In this document: one piece after another, positions 18,018 through 24,640 of the stretch
How the letters are laid out: each line of letters begins with the position of its first letter
How positions within the stretch are numbered: position 1 is the stretch's first letter
DNA from: Desulfobacteraceae bacterium
Lineage (GTDB): Bacteria > Desulfobacterota > Desulfobacteria > Desulfobacterales > Desulfobacteraceae
Reading direction: 5' to 3'
DNA length: 34,894 nucleotides
Assembly (NCBI GenBank): GCA_011390435.1
Contig: JAABSK010000004.1
Span: 1 to 34,894 of the forward strand
The notes under the pieces: model-generated
Told to the model about the DNA's origin: nothing
Seen by the model: the letters and a program-made list of their open reading frames with translations, nothing else
The model's database searches: none
Made by a program: the position numbers and the translations under genes

Positions 18018-18458
18018 ATGAAGGAAAAAAAAGTGGCTATGAACAATTCAACATCTGATGCGGAACGCAAAATGCTCTCTGATGCAGGATATGCTGATCC
18101 AGCGATCAACTACTATATTGAAAAAAAATATATGGGCCATATCGAGAATGCAGACCAGATCAGTGAAAAAATCGGGTCCTGCGGTGATACCATGAAGGTA
18201 TACTTAAAAATAGACGATAACCATATCATCACTGATGTCCGGTATGAAATCACCGGTTGTGCAGGTGCGATTTCCGCTGCCATGGCGGTTGTTGATCTTG
18301 TGAAGGGAAAAACCCTTGAGCAGGCGCTTGGCACAAATGACGGTGATGTTTTCAAAGTTCTGGAAAATATCCCTGAAAAAAAACACCATTGCATTCAGCT
18401 GGCTGTAAAAACCATGCATAAGGGAATCCAGGAATACAAAACCCAGAAAGTGGTTTAA
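18018..18458 (+). CDS. NifU/IscU-like Fe-S cluster assembly scaffold
   Basis: The 146-aa protein matches the NifU N-terminal/IscU scaffold that assembles [2Fe-2S] or [4Fe-4S] clusters. The expected ligands are present: Cys55 and Asp57 in GSCGD, Cys81 in TGCAGA and Cys125 next to His124 in KHHCIQL. The usual LPPVK chaperone-recognition motif of IscU near the last Cys is absent, so this is a NifU-N-like stand-alone form common in anaerobes. AGGG is six bases before the ATG at 18018; a second in-frame ATG at 18039 is possible. No cysteine desulfurase is near. Its client proteins are unknown. Confidence 0.85.
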   Translation: MKEKKVAMNNSTSDAERKMLSDAGYADPAINYYIEKKYMGHIENADQISEKIGSCGDTMKVYLKIDDNHIITDVRYEITGCAGAISAAMAVVDLVKGKTLEQALGTNDGDVFKVLENIPEKKHHCIQLAVKTMHKGIQEYKTQKVV

Positions 18459-18469
18459 GCTTAGATTTT

Positions 18470-18489
18470 CCCCCTGGACGTTCAGGGGG
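18470..18489 (+). repeat. Perfect 7-bp hairpin between scaffold and lipoprotein genes
   Basis: CCCCCTG (18470-18476) and CAGGGGG (18483-18489) pair perfectly around a six-base loop. No T-run follows on either strand, so it is not a standard terminator. It may stabilise the upstream message or lower read-through into the lipoprotein gene. Confidence 0.5.
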
Positions 18490-18524
18490 CTCATATCAAA
18501 AGGGGCTTGATTATTATCTTCCTG

Positions 18525-19211
18525 ATGGCGTGTCGGAGTGGCGTTTTTTCCTTACTCATCCTATGTTTACTGGCCGGGTGTAGAACACCGTCAGACTTTC
18601 ATGTAAAGGATCTTGCCAAGACAAATATTGATGTCATATCCGAGATTCATCTCAACCAGGCCACTGAGCTGCTGAAGGAATTAACGGAAAAATTATACAA
18701 AAAAAACCCCTATGAACTGAAAAAAAATCCCGGCATGACGATCAATATGAGAATCCGACAGATTTTTACCTGTCCGGTTCAATTTTCATTTCCGGAAGTC
18801 CACCATAAAAAAAGCATTGATGCCATTTTGCTGGGATTTGACCCCGACTATGAGGGCGATCGGGTGTTTGCTGTTGTTTTTGGACTGTATACCATGATCC
18901 ATGCCTCCTATAACAACAAATGTGAACTGTTCATGCTGGACTATTTAAACGAGCAGGCCCTTTACAACAGTGCCAGAAATATCGAAATCCTGGTGTGGCG
19001 GCTGAACAACCGCCACACACATACAGGCAGGGTTTTTCTGCTCACCAACAGTCTGGACGATGAAAACCCCAATCTGAGTTATGAACGTCTTTTCGGCAAA
19101 TTGATTTCCCTGCAGGATACCATGGCCAGAATTATTGCCGACCGGACAGGGCGAACCATCAAAGAGGTCGTCCGCATTGCCGGGATGGCATTTTTACCCA
19201 TCGGTATCTGA
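18525..19211 (+). CDS. Predicted outer- or inner-membrane lipoprotein, unknown function
   Basis: The product starts with a lipoprotein signal (MACRSGVFSLLILCLLAGC) whose lipobox LAGC puts the lipid on Cys19 of this 228-aa form. The following residues (RTPSD) give no clear Lol-avoidance signal, so outer membrane sorting is possible. The mature part is mixed alpha/beta with HASYNNKCELFMLDYLNEQ and a hydrophobic C-terminus, with no enzyme motif I recognise. The start is uncertain: a TTG at 18507 adds six residues, but AGGGG is only one base from it, while the ATG at 18525 lacks a close site. Its last 18 bases overlap the end of the M48 gene on the opposite strand. Confidence 0.75.
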   Translation: MACRSGVFSLLILCLLAGCRTPSDFHVKDLAKTNIDVISEIHLNQATELLKELTEKLYKKNPYELKKNPGMTINMRIRQIFTCPVQFSFPEVHHKKSIDAILLGFDPDYEGDRVFAVVFGLYTMIHASYNNKCELFMLDYLNEQALYNSARNIEILVWRLNNRHTHTGRVFLLTNSLDDENPNLSYERLFGKLISLQDTMARIIADRTGRTIKEVVRIAGMAFLPIGI

Positions 19212-21050
19212 TTTTTCCTGCGGTTTTGGCGGCAGATGTTTTTCAAAACGGTTGAACTGCTCCAAATAATAAGCCTTTCTGGATGTGGAAACACGGAGGG
19301 CTTTTTCGGCAATTCTTACGGCATTTTCCACATCATTGTTGACAAACAAGGCTTCTGCATAAGTATCAAGCACAAATGCCTCCTGAGAGATCTCAAATGC
19401 TTTTTGTGCCAGTTTTAGTGCTGTTGGCGGATCTGTGAATTCAGGGTCCGGACAGGTGGCATACAGCCAGGCCAGATTGTTTAAGGCATGGACATTTTCA
19501 GGATCGATCCGCAGTACATTTTCATAGGCATCAATGGCCCTTTGATACGTCTCCCGGTGGTAATAATAATCACCGACCAGAGTGTACAGATCGGCATTTT
19601 CAGGCCCAATCGCAATTTGCTGAAAAAGAATTTTTTCAGCAATAAATTCATCAAACAGCGGTTTGGCACTGCCATACTGAATTGAATAGCCAGAAAAGAT
19701 CACAAAGGCCATAATGACAGCATATGCGGCAACCCATTTTTTAACCTTTTGATGGTGTGCGGCAATTGTTTCAGGATACTGGCGGCATTTTTCCAGAAAA
19801 GCGATCCGCTGGCCAATGCTGTAATGGTGCCAGTTGGGTTTGTCCATTGCCTGATTCGAGTAGGCTGCAATTTTATAAAAGGTTGAGATCAGACCAGACC
19901 CGTCCTGGGCAAACTCATATACATGCAGATCTGCCTGGCGTTCAAAATTTCGCATGAAAAACCCGAAAATCACTCTGAAGTACAAAATGAAAAATCCGAT
20001 CAGGGTAAGCACCATCATCATGGGATAAACAGTTGTTCGATCCATGTTGATGGCCTCAAAGACAGTGTAAACCGGTTGCAGAATATACAGAATCTGCAAT
20101 ACCGGTTCAAAAAACACAAAATTGCAGGCAATGAACCCGGCAAAGAAAAACAGATAAAAAATCATGTGATGCTTTTGAACATGCCCGATTTCATGCAGCA
20201 TCACTGACTCAAGCTCTTCCTCATTCAGGGATTGAAACAGGGCCGGCGTTACCAGAATATAGCGAAAACGGCTGACAATCCCCATCACCCCTGCTGTGAT
20301 CATGTTTCCGCCGAACATGTCCCATCGCAGAATGTCTGCATATTTTAAACCGGCCCGCCTGCAGACAGACTCAATTCGGGATCTGGCGTATCCAGGTTCA
20401 AGGGGCTGGCACAACCACAGTTTTTTGATGAGCACCGGTCCGAATACCGTGATCACCACAAGAAAAAATGCCACGTATCCAATCTCACCGGCCGGCGTTT
20501 CCAGTATTGCCCGGGGGGCCTGCCAGGGCAGATGGACAAGCGTGTCTGCCACAATGGATATGAGAAACCAGGGCAGGAGCGCCGGCAGCACAAATGAAAC
20601 GTTGGATAAAACATACGCTTTTTTTGAAACAGTCCCGCCCAGAAGCATTTGATGAACATCATAGGCACTGAACCAGATCACCATTAAAAAAGAGAGAAAA
20701 AGACTCAAAAAAAGAATGGCCCGCAACGTGGGGAACAGCTCGATAAGACCTGTTGACGGAATCGCAAAATTGAGCCTGAACAGATACAGCATCAGGGCAA
20801 AAACGCACAGCGCAAAGACAGAGAGCCGATTCACACTTCGACTGATGATGCTGTCAAGATTTGCCACAGACAAGAGACGGGATCTGTTATTCAAGCGTCT
20901 GAAAACCAGCCGGGTCACCATCACAAAAATGCCATATGCAACCACAGAATAAGCCACTCCATGGGTGGAAACCGTTTGATCTGAATGAAAAAATTCCGAA
21001 GTCGTATAGATGATCAAAGCGATCAGGAAAAACAGAAAATTGGAAAACAT
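19194..21050 (-). CDS. Integral membrane M48 metalloprotease with C-terminal TPR region
   Basis: The 618-aa protein has about six N-terminal membrane spans (residues 1-210). The zinc site is HEIGH (286-290) with the third ligand Glu370 in ERQAD, the pattern of M48 (HtpX/Ste24-like) peptidases. More spans follow (about 296-330, 343-365, 437-457) and then a soluble tail (about 475-590) with TPR-like helices such as YQRAIDAYENVLRIDPEN. M48 membrane proteases clear damaged membrane proteins or process lipidated substrates. The TPR tail is predicted on the far side of the last span and may choose substrates. Its ATG abuts the Nudix stop (TAGATG), so it is in the arsR-arsC-nudix unit. HEIGH is fully intact. 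Confidence 0.87.
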   Translation of the reverse strand: MFSNFLFFLIALIIYTTSEFFHSDQTVSTHGVAYSVVAYGIFVMVTRLVFRRLNNRSRLLSVANLDSIISRSVNRLSVFALCVFALMLYLFRLNFAIPSTGLIELFPTLRAILFLSLFLSFLMVIWFSAYDVHQMLLGGTVSKKAYVLSNVSFVLPALLPWFLISIVADTLVHLPWQAPRAILETPAGEIGYVAFFLVVITVFGPVLIKKLWLCQPLEPGYARSRIESVCRRAGLKYADILRWDMFGGNMITAGVMGIVSRFRYILVTPALFQSLNEEELESVMLHEIGHVQKHHMIFYLFFFAGFIACNFVFFEPVLQILYILQPVYTVFEAINMDRTTVYPMMMVLTLIGFFILYFRVIFGFFMRNFERQADLHVYEFAQDGSGLISTFYKIAAYSNQAMDKPNWHHYSIGQRIAFLEKCRQYPETIAAHHQKVKKWVAAYAVIMAFVIFSGYSIQYGSAKPLFDEFIAEKILFQQIAIGPENADLYTLVGDYYYHRETYQRAIDAYENVLRIDPENVHALNNLAWLYATCPDPEFTDPPTALKLAQKAFEISQEAFVLDTYAEALFVNNDVENAVRIAEKALRVSTSRKAYYLEQFNRFEKHLPPKPQEKSDTDG

Positions 21051-21626
21051 CTATACGCTCCCTGTGACGGCATACTGGTTTAGCACAATCCAGGTTTTGA
21101 CATCAAATTTCAGCGTGTCATCTGCCAACAGATCCCTGGCATCGTTTTGTGACACCAGGACAACCTGAATCTCTTCAGATGCTTCATTGAATTGACTGGT
21201 CGGCTGGCCGCTGCATTCCACAAAAACAAGACTGACTGACTCATCTGTCATGCCTGACGATGAAAAAACAGCAGGGCTTTTCCGGACCAGTTTTGTAATT
21301 TTCAGCCCGGTCTCTTCAAACAGCTCCCGCCGGGCAGCTGTTTCGATATCCTCATTTTCATCCACCAGACCTGCTGGAAACCCATATTGAAAATCGCCGA
21401 GTGCCACCCGGAACTCCCTGATCAGGACCAGCTTTTTTTGTGCAGCAAAAAATGGAACGATCACCACGGCGTCCGGCTTGTCAGCATCTGCAGACAGTGG
21501 ATTGGAATGTGTTGAGCGGGAAGCAAAGATCCACTGCTTGTCCGCTTTCATCCGATCGGTATAGAAAATTGAATAGAGATTCAAATGCCTGAAGTCAGTT
21601 ATTTTACACACTTTTTTGATCTTCAT
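21051..21626 (-). CDS. Nudix hydrolase, ADP-ribose pyrophosphatase-like
   Basis: The 191-aa enzyme carries a perfect Nudix box from Gly86 to Leu108 (G-x5-E-x7-REL-x-EE-x-GL; residues 100-108 read RELFEETGL). Further elements resemble ADP-ribose hydrolases: FPAG before the box and SGMTDE after it. Such enzymes split ADP-ribose or related nucleoside diphosphates to AMP and a sugar phosphate. AGGTGG is about nine bases before the ATG at 21626. It sits 30 bases after arsC and directly before the M48 gene. Substrate is inferred; other NDP-sugars are possible. Confidence 0.85.
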   Translation of the reverse strand: MKIKKVCKITDFRHLNLYSIFYTDRMKADKQWIFASRSTHSNPLSADADKPDAVVIVPFFAAQKKLVLIREFRVALGDFQYGFPAGLVDENEDIETAARRELFEETGLKITKLVRKSPAVFSSSGMTDESVSLVFVECSGQPTSQFNEASEEIQVVLVSQNDARDLLADDTLKFDVKTWIVLNQYAVTGSV

Positions 21627-21656
21627 AATATTACCACCTGTTGCGTATCTCGTTGA

Positions 21657-22103
21657 TCAATCTGCCAGACTGCCTGGCAAATCTTCAACATAGGCCTTGA
21701 TCTCATCCCTGATTTTACGATAGCAGTCCAGTTGTTCAGAGGCTGTGGCACCTTTTTCTGCAAGCATTTTTGCCATTTTGGGCGGATCATCAAACCCAAC
21801 ATGAACGACCTTGCAGCGGGGCGGGAAATAGGGACAGGTTTCATGGGCATGGCCGCAAACCGTCACCACAGCATCCAGATCGACATCTTTAAATGCATTG
21901 ACATGTTTTGACTGGTGATGCGAGATATCAACCCCGGCCTCTGCCATCACCGCCACTGCCCGCGGATCCAGTTCCTGCGGCTGAGTTCCAGCCGAATATA
22001 CAGTGATGACATCTGATTTCAAAGTTCTTGTCCATCCTTCTGCCATCTGGCTTCGACAGGAGTTGCCGGTGCACAGGAACAACAGATTGAATTTGGTTTT
22101 CAT
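21657..22103 (-). CDS. arsC: Arsenate reductase, thioredoxin-coupled (LMW phosphatase fold)
   Basis: The 148-aa enzyme reduces arsenate to arsenite. It has the P-loop CTGNSCR (CX5R, C11-R17) and the relay cysteines Cys83 and Cys90 (VCGHAHETCP) of the thioredoxin-dependent class typified by the Staphylococcus pI258 enzyme. The FDDP motif (104-107) also fits. A longer frame begins at 22157, but AAGGAtgtgaaATG fixes the start at 22103, one base after the arsR stop. No ArsB, Acr3 or ArsA gene lies near, so the arsenite produced would need a pump encoded elsewhere. Confidence 0.93.
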   Translation of the reverse strand: MKTKFNLLFLCTGNSCRSQMAEGWTRTLKSDVITVYSAGTQPQELDPRAVAVMAEAGVDISHHQSKHVNAFKDVDLDAVVTVCGHAHETCPYFPPRCKVVHVGFDDPPKMAKMLAEKGATASEQLDCYRKIRDEIKAYVEDLPGSLAD

Positions 22104-22104
22104 T

Positions 22105-22503
22105 TCACATCCTTTTTTGCTGGTTTGATCCCCGCTGTTTCCGGCACAGCTCCTCACAGGGAATGCGGGTGATCTGGTTTATTTTTTGTTGATCTGCCAT
22201 GATTGACGGCGCACTTTTAAGCTGTTTTGTCACCCATTGAAACAGCGGTTCAAGAGAATGGTTTTCCCTGTTGAGCCGGAAATAGACCCAGCGGCCGCTT
22301 TTACGGTTTTTTAAAATCCCTGCCTGTACCATGATGCTCAGGTGCCGCGAAACCGTTGCGCCTGAAACCTGCAAAAATTCTGTAATCTGGCAGGCGCAGA
22401 GCTCGGGATGGGTTTGAAGACTGGAAAAAATTCTCAGCCGACTCTGATCTGATAGTGCTTTTAAAAGAAAAAGGGTTTCATCCATTTCTGCGGCCATTTT
22501 CAT
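22105..22503 (-). CDS. arsR: ArsR-family metalloregulator of the arsC unit
   Basis: The 132-aa repressor has the winged helix (about 10-90) with recognition helix VSGATVSRHLSIM. The metal-binding motif is ELCACQI (Cys36, Cys38), the alpha3 site of ArsR; the third Cys of the E. coli ELCVCDLC is absent, but Cys116 and Cys120 near the end could supply it. It is the first gene of arsR-arsC-nudix-M48. The strong TTGACA-TATTAT promoter predicts a start only about 11 bases before the ATG at 22503 and there is no Shine-Dalgarno, so the message is almost leaderless. A TTG at 22512 is also in frame. Confidence 0.88.
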   Translation of the reverse strand: MKMAAEMDETLFLLKALSDQSRLRIFSSLQTHPELCACQITEFLQVSGATVSRHLSIMVQAGILKNRKSGRWVYFRLNRENHSLEPLFQWVTKQLKSAPSIMADQQKINQITRIPCEELCRKQRGSNQQKRM

Positions 22504-22521
22504 AATTAGCAAAAAGACTAA

Positions 22522-22551
22522 ATAATAAAATCAAACTCAGCTGCCTGTCAA
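22522..22551 (-). promoter_or_regulatory. Promoter of arsR-arsC-nudix-M48
   Basis: On the minus strand TTGACA (22551-22546, perfect) and TATTAT (22527-22522, five of six) are 18 bases apart. Transcription would start near 22514, very near the ATG at 22503. Its -35 is 23 bases from that of the divergent arsR, so one bound repressor could block both. Confidence 0.6.
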
Positions 22552-22560
22552 TATCTTTCT

Positions 22561-22574
22561 GCGGTAAAAACCGC
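22561..22574. promoter_or_regulatory. Candidate shared ArsR operator between divergent promoters
   Basis: The perfect inverted repeat GCGGT-AAAA-ACCGC (22561-22565 and 22570-22574) lies exactly between the two -35 boxes. Position suggests an operator for one or both ArsR proteins. It could also form a small hairpin in a longer transcript. Binding is inferred. Confidence 0.35.
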
Positions 22575-22603
22575 TTGACAGACGCAGCACTTCTCATTAA
22601 ATT
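22575..22603 (+). promoter_or_regulatory. Promoter of the divergent arsR-like gene
   Basis: A perfect TTGACA (22575-22580) and TAAATT (22598-22603, four of six) are 17 bases apart. Transcription would start near 22610 and leave a leader of about 70 bases before the ATG at 22680. Confidence 0.55.
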
Positions 22604-22679
22604 TTTCCTGTGTTGCAGGCAAACTGCAGAGACGCTCCGGTCTGGAGATCTGTGGATCAATCGTAAACAGGATATTTCC

Positions 22680-23036
22680 ATGAAAGAGTTCATCAAAGTC
22701 ATGAAGGCGGCAGCTGACCCGGTGCGGGTTAAAATCTTGAAGATGCTCCAGCACAAAACCATGTGTGTCTGTGAGATTCATACCGCGCTTGAAAAAGCAC
22801 AGTCCACCACAAGCAAACATTTGAAAATACTGGAGGATGCCGGACTGATAACCTATCAAAAAGACGGCCTGTGGGTGAATTACATGTTGTCGGACGGCAG
22901 CCAGAGCCCTTTTGCCTCCAACCTGATCGGAAATATCCGCCACTGGCTGAATGATGACCCTGAAATTGAAAAAATCACTCAGCAACTGAAAAGTATTGAC
23001 CGGCATACCATCTTGAACCGGATGCCTACTGGATAA
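22680..23036 (+). CDS. Second ArsR-family regulator, divergent from arsR-arsC
   Basis: The 118-aa protein has the ArsR winged helix with recognition helix STTSKHLKILEDAGLI. It carries MCVCEI (Cys29, Cys31), the same alpha3 metal-binding pattern as ArsR. It shares the fold but not close sequence with the divergent regulator. A frame extending back to 22575 is open, but AGGATATTTCCATG fixes the start at 22680. It is transcribed alone: its stop is directly against that of the hemolysin-III-like gene on the other strand. It may sense arsenite or another thiophilic metal and control itself or the arsR unit. Confidence 0.87.
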   Translation: MKEFIKVMKAAADPVRVKILKMLQHKTMCVCEIHTALEKAQSTTSKHLKILEDAGLITYQKDGLWVNYMLSDGSQSPFASNLIGNIRHWLNDDPEIEKITQQLKSIDRHTILNRMPTG

Positions 23037-23759
23037 TCATGCCGGAATATACATCAGATACCGGAAAACCAGCCAGAAATGGGCTGCACTTCCCAGAAGC
23101 ACAAACAGATGCCAGATTTCATGGTAACCAAACACACCAGGAAACGGATCGGGTTTCTGAATGGCGTAGATCACGGCACCGGTGCTGTAGAATGCCCCGC
23201 CAAGCGCCAGCCAGAACAGCCCTGAGAGCTCAAGAGTCTTTACCAGCGGGTATATCGCTATCAAACACATCCATCCCATGCTCACATAGATGAGGGTGGA
23301 CAACCACCTTGGCACATTCATGGCAAAAATTTTTAAGAAAGTGCCAATGACAGCAACGCCCCACACTGATCCGAAAATACTCCAGCCCCAGGGACCTCTG
23401 AGCGGCACCAGGCAGATCGGTGTATACGACCCTGCAATGAGCATGAAAATCATAATGTGATCAATACGCCGAAACACCATGAGGGCGTTCGGCGAAATGT
23501 TCAGCATGTGGTACAAAGTGCTTGAGGCATACATTAATATCAGTGTGGTACCAAAGACGGCAAAGGACACCACATGCCATACATCAGCCCGGTTGGCAGC
23601 ATACACCACCAAAAGGGTCATGCCGACCACAGATGCCAGGGCTCCGGCCATGTGGGAAATGGTATTCACCGGCTCCCGGAAAGTTTTAATACATGTTAAC
23701 ATTTTAAAACCATACCGGGATCCCTCAAAAAAATCATCCGCTTTTCCCGAATATGACAT
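23037..23759 (-). CDS. trhA: Hemolysin III/TrhA-like seven-span membrane protein (PAQR superfamily)
   Basis: The 240-aa protein has seven predicted membrane spans after a short soluble start. It carries the family marks: HMAGALAS in the first span, SSTLYHM after the second, DHIMIF, and GYHEIWH with a last His (AAHFW), a Ser/His/Asp set that resembles a zinc site of PAQR/alkaline ceramidase-like proteins. Family members are proposed to act on membrane lipids; the old hemolysin name is not proof of haemolysis. AAGG eight bases before the ATG at 23759 fixes the start, although the frame is open to 23810. Its stop abuts the divergent regulator's stop. Confidence 0.88.
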   Translation of the reverse strand: MSYSGKADDFFEGSRYGFKMLTCIKTFREPVNTISHMAGALASVVGMTLLVVYAANRADVWHVVSFAVFGTTLILMYASSTLYHMLNISPNALMVFRRIDHIMIFMLIAGSYTPICLVPLRGPWGWSIFGSVWGVAVIGTFLKIFAMNVPRWLSTLIYVSMGWMCLIAIYPLVKTLELSGLFWLALGGAFYSTGAVIYAIQKPDPFPGVFGYHEIWHLFVLLGSAAHFWLVFRYLMYIPA

Positions 23760-23884
23760 TTCTTTTACCTTCCGGCAGGCAGATATAACCTGGTAACCTG
23801 GCATCGGCATGGCATCCCATTGCTGCGATGAAATATCACCATCTCTCTGATCACATGGAACGTTTTTGCCGGATCACCCTGCCC

Positions 23885-23904
23885 GCTGTCCATATTTTGA
23901 CAGC
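23885..23904. repeat. Inverted repeat GCTGTC-N8-GACAGC
   Basis: Perfect 6-bp arms (23885-23890 and 23899-23904) surround CATATTTT. It lies about 125 bases upstream of the hemolysin III start and about 195 upstream of the macro gene. It could be a regulator site, including an enhancer site for a sigma54 activator; no evidence chooses between these. Confidence 0.4.
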
Positions 23905-24015
23905 CCAGCTGCCAGTAATCCTTGACCGGAACATTGAAAAAGCAAAACAATTATTTTTTTATTTCAGATAGTTACAACCACACATGCTTTCCTGTCCCAA
24001 AGGAAACCGGTCTCA

Positions 24016-24030
24016 GGAACATTTTTTGCA
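24016..24030 (+). promoter_or_regulatory. Candidate sigma54 promoter for the macro domain gene
   Basis: The sequence is GGAACATTTTTTGCA. GG (24016-24017) and GC (24028-24029) are exactly 10 bases apart, and the -12 side TTGCA is perfect. The -24 side lacks the preceding T and following C of TGGC, so it is weaker than the site at 308-324. Both sites share CATTTTTTGCA. Transcription would start near 24041 and give a leader of about 58 bases, the same length as at the other site. Confidence 0.45.
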
Positions 24031-24098
24031 AACAAACCTCAGAACAGCAGATGAGTAAAGATCAAGCAGTGTCAGACAAAACATAAGGATATGTCACC

Positions 24099-24578
24099 AT
24101 GACCATCTTAAAAGGAGATTTGATCCAGCTGGCCAAGGCTGGCTATTTTGATGTGATCGTCCACGGTTGCAACTGCTTTTGCACGATGGGCGCAGGGATT
24201 GCCAGACAGATTCAGACCCATTTTCCAGAAGCGTTTGAGGCGGATCTTCAAACGGTTCCCGGAGACAAGGCAAAACTGGGGACATATTCACTTGCCCGTG
24301 TCCATACACGTGATCACACACTGGTGGTTGTCAATGCCTACACTCAGTTTCACTATTCAGGCAGCGGCACACTGGTCAGTTACGATGCGGTGCGCAAAAT
24401 TTTTTCCCGGTTGAAAGTGGAATTCTCCGGTCAGAAACTGGCTTATCCAAAAATTGGAGCAGGGCTTGCAAAAGGGAACTGGGAAATGATATCAGCCATT
24501 ATCAACCAGGAACTTGACGGAATGGACCATACCCTGGTGGACTATGTAAAACAGACAGCAGCGGATTGCAGGACTTGA
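24099..24578 (+). CDS. Macro domain protein (ADP-ribose binding/hydrolysing)
   Basis: The 159-aa protein is one complete macro domain. The ADP-ribose-binding loops are visible: HGCNCFCTMGAGIARQI (about 22-38) and YPKIGAGLAKGNW (about 116-128). VVNAYTQ and the conserved VSYDAV also fit the family. Such proteins bind ADP-ribose or remove it from proteins, tRNA-derived products or O-acetyl-ADP-ribose. AAGGATATGTCACC precedes the ATG. No ADP-ribosyltransferase such as DarT lies beside it, so a toxin-antitoxin role is not supported. It is followed by argC after 62 bases. A Nudix enzyme of ADP-ribose type lies 2.5 kb away. Confidence 0.9.
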   Translation: MTILKGDLIQLAKAGYFDVIVHGCNCFCTMGAGIARQIQTHFPEAFEADLQTVPGDKAKLGTYSLARVHTRDHTLVVVNAYTQFHYSGSGTLVSYDAVRKIFSRLKVEFSGQKLAYPKIGAGLAKGNWEMISAIINQELDGMDHTLVDYVKQTAADCRT

Positions 24579-24640
24579 AAAACCATCAACGGTTTGATAC
24601 ATGAGTAACCTTTAAAATTTCAATACAGAGGACAGGATAT

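Larger units (their letters stand above)
23760..24098. other. 339-base gene-free stretch between hemolysin III and macro domain genes
   Basis: I see no convincing gene here. It must hold the divergent promoters of its two neighbours. Contents: an inverted repeat GCTGTC-N8-GACAGC (23885-23904), a sigma54-like element at 24016-24030 pointing to the macro gene, a T-rich stretch near 23950 and the AAGGA site of the macro gene. A 61-codon minus-strand frame (23765-23950) starts with TTG, lacks a ribosome binding site and overlaps the hemolysin III leader. Confidence 0.6.

Noticed and set aside
18470..18489. Rho-independent terminator after the NifU-like gene
   Set aside because: The hairpin is perfect but no T-run follows on either strand, so it is listed only as a hairpin.
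23765..23950. 61-codon minus-strand frame upstream of the hemolysin III-like gene
   Set aside because: TTG start, no ribosome binding site, no motif, and it overlaps the probable leader of the real gene.
24099..24578. DarT-DarG toxin-antitoxin system
   Set aside because: Only a macro domain is present; no DarT-like ADP-ribosyltransferase lies beside it.
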